Below are positions 63,058 through 64,000 of a stretch of 64,000 nucleotides of DNA, in pieces. Source of the DNA: Deinococcales bacterium (GTDB taxonomy: Bacteria; Deinococcota; Deinococci; Deinococcales; JAAFIG01). A model generated the notes under the pieces. The model saw nothing but the letters and a program-made list of their open reading frames with translations, was not told where the DNA came from and made no database searches. The stretch covers positions 1-64,000 of the forward strand of contig JAAFIG010000021.1 in NCBI GenBank assembly GCA_013298595.1, given 5' to 3'. Every line of letters begins with the position of its first letter. Positions within the stretch are counted from its first letter, which is position 1. The translations under genes were made by a program, and so were the position numbers.

Positions 63058-63366
63058 GTTTGCATTACAATTTTAAGATGCAGCTGTCACTCGAGATTTC
63101 GAGAATACTACTCACCTACAATCTCTAGGCAACGTGTTTTCAATTACCTCAGGGCAAAAAGTATAACAACTGCAATCGAATGCAGTTGTTATGGGTTGTT
63201 ATTTAACCTGCCTGACACATTTTAATGTGTAAGATACTCCTATGTGCGCTTTTCCACATCGCGTGTAAAATGCGTGTGCAATTTGCACACTGTTCTTGTT
63301 CAAAGCCTGATAGCGTATGCTAATAGAGATACGTTCTCAATTCCAAGTTTCAACCCGAGGTATTTC
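63058..63366. other. Intergenic region with several palindromes
   Basis: ATAACAACTGCA and TGCAGTTGTTAT (63163-63192) form a perfect 12-bp hairpin that probably terminates the previous gene. ACACATTTTAATGTGT (63215-63230) is a 16-bp palindrome. GTGTGCAA-T-TTGCACAC (63274-63290) is a 17-bp palindrome. The last two may be regulatory sites for the response-regulator gene. No gene is visible. Confidence 0.6.
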
Positions 63367-63735
63367 ATGGCAAAAATCATCGCTGTAGACGATTCAATGG
63401 CAGACTTAAAACTCGAAGAATCTATTTTAATCGGTGCAGGACATCAAGTTTCTTTGTGTATCAATGGTGATGGTGTCGAAGCGTTAATCGCTGCCGAACA
63501 ACCCGATCTGATTTTGTTAGATGTTGTCATGCCACAGCGCAATGGATACGAAATTCTACGCAAATTACGCCGCGAAGAAAGCAGTAAAGGCATTCCTGTT
63601 TGTATTATCTCGAGTAAAGATCAACCTACAGATATCGAATGGGGCAAACGCCAAGGTGCCTCGGATTACTTACCAAAACCCTACACTGCCGATGGTTTAT
63701 TGGCAATGGTGGCTCGTTTAACCGCTAAGGAGTGA
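63367..63735 (+). CDS. CheY-like response regulator
   Basis: The 122-residue receiver domain has the acidic pocket V-D-D near residue 7, phospho-acceptor D in L-L-D-V-V-M-P near 52, and K in L-P-K-P near 102. There is no output domain. A GAGG site lies about 7 bp before the ATG at 63367, chosen over an upstream start. A CheW gene follows 5 bp downstream, so the two belong to a chemotaxis or twitching (Pil-Chp) cluster. Confidence 0.92.
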   Translation: MAKIIAVDDSMADLKLEESILIGAGHQVSLCINGDGVEALIAAEQPDLILLDVVMPQRNGYEILRKLRREESSKGIPVCIISSKDQPTDIEWGKRQGASDYLPKPYTADGLLAMVARLTAKE

Positions 63736-63740
63736 ATGCA

Positions 63741-64000
63741 ATGGTATCAAATCGTGTTTGTGTGGTTCGTTTCGGACAGCATATTGTTGCTGTTCCAGGC
63801 GCGTATGCTCGGCAAATTCATAGTTTAACCGAGTTGCGCCGCACACCCCGAACCCCAAATACATTACTTGGTTTATTTGCAGTCCGCTCACAAGTGATAC
63901 CTATTGTGACACTCGAGCCTTTACTTGGTCTAAACATCGAAAAACATGAATTTGCTGTACAACTCGAGTTTGAAAAAAAGCAATTTGGTTTTGCCATAGA
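63741..64000 (+). CDS. CheW-like coupling protein, cut by the window end
   Basis: The partial frame of 86 residues starts with a CheW-type domain (V-V-R-F-G-Q-H-I-V-A-V-P, then V-I-P-I-V-T-L-E-P-L-L-G). CheW links receptors to the CheA kinase. AAGGAG lies about 9 bp before the ATG at 63741, past the stop of the response regulator. The rest of the cluster lies beyond the window. Confidence 0.82.
   Translation, partial: MVSNRVCVVRFGQHIVAVPGAYARQIHSLTELRRTPRTPNTLLGLFAVRSQVIPIVTLEPLLGLNIEKHEFAVQLEFEKKQFGFAI

Overview
The window is a gene-dense bacterial chromosome segment, AT-rich at roughly 43% GC by eye, with one IS200-type insertion, one tRNA gene and no CRISPR array or phage. The genes suggest a didermic bacterium: Skp/OmpH-like periplasmic proteins, a class A penicillin-binding protein, menaquinone synthesis by the futalosine route (MqnA) and a CheY/CheW pair. 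Two genome-wide habits stand out. First, the palindrome CTCGAG occurs about five times per kilobase on average, roughly thirty times the chance rate, inside genes and in terminators alike. Second, at least 24 genes have a TANNNT -10 box ending exactly 6 bp before the start codon, with no Shine-Dalgarno sequence, so they are probably read from leaderless mRNAs. That habit is best known from Deinococcus, so I lean to a low-GC relative of the Deinococcota. This is an inference, not a proof.

Layout. 0-10 kb: two GNAT acetyltransferases, PBP1A, oligoendopeptidase F, two Skp paralogs, mqnA, deoB and 5-formyl-THF cyclo-ligase. 10-20.5 kb: a PadR/HAAS pair with a frameshift, a TetR gene with a palindromic operator over its own start, an oligopeptide-binding protein, an S41 protease, IS200, and a MerR / membrane protein / S41 operon. 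20.5-31 kb: three tandem paralogous membrane proteins, fumC, a lipoprotein, an M48 protease, DUF2239 and DUF427 genes, an M23 peptidase fused to a propeller, an SDR and a macro-domain protein. 31-38.6 kb: tRNA-Lys, a sulfurtransferase, an interrupted AlbA/Schlafen-type gene, panE, rarA, two metallo-beta-lactamase-fold proteins and a HAD phosphatase.

38.6-50 kb is an accessory zone of small enzymes and regulators: GNAT, YjbR, GyrI-like, AraC, DUF1801, DinB, DUF5655, VOC, YdeI, TerC, a TetR-controlled monooxygenase/SCP2 operon and an AraC/LysE pair. 50.1-54.5 kb includes two stretches without CTCGAG (a MerR plus alpha/beta hydrolase, and a DUF2306 membrane protein) that look recently acquired. 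54.7-64 kb: a Kelch protein, ilvC, a phosphodiesterase, a P460-type cytochrome, a hexapeptide acyltransferase, a class III aminotransferase behind a possible leader-peptide attenuator, a secreted protein, and a CheY/CheW chemotaxis or twitching cluster running off the end.

The core metabolic genes mostly stand alone. The clearest functional units are the TetR operon at 46.8-48.4 kb with its tandem operator, the MerR operon at 17.7-20.4 kb, the PadR/HAAS pair and the CheY/CheW pair. Several genes show damage: in-frame stops near 28 and 33217, and frameshifts near 10400 and 39050.
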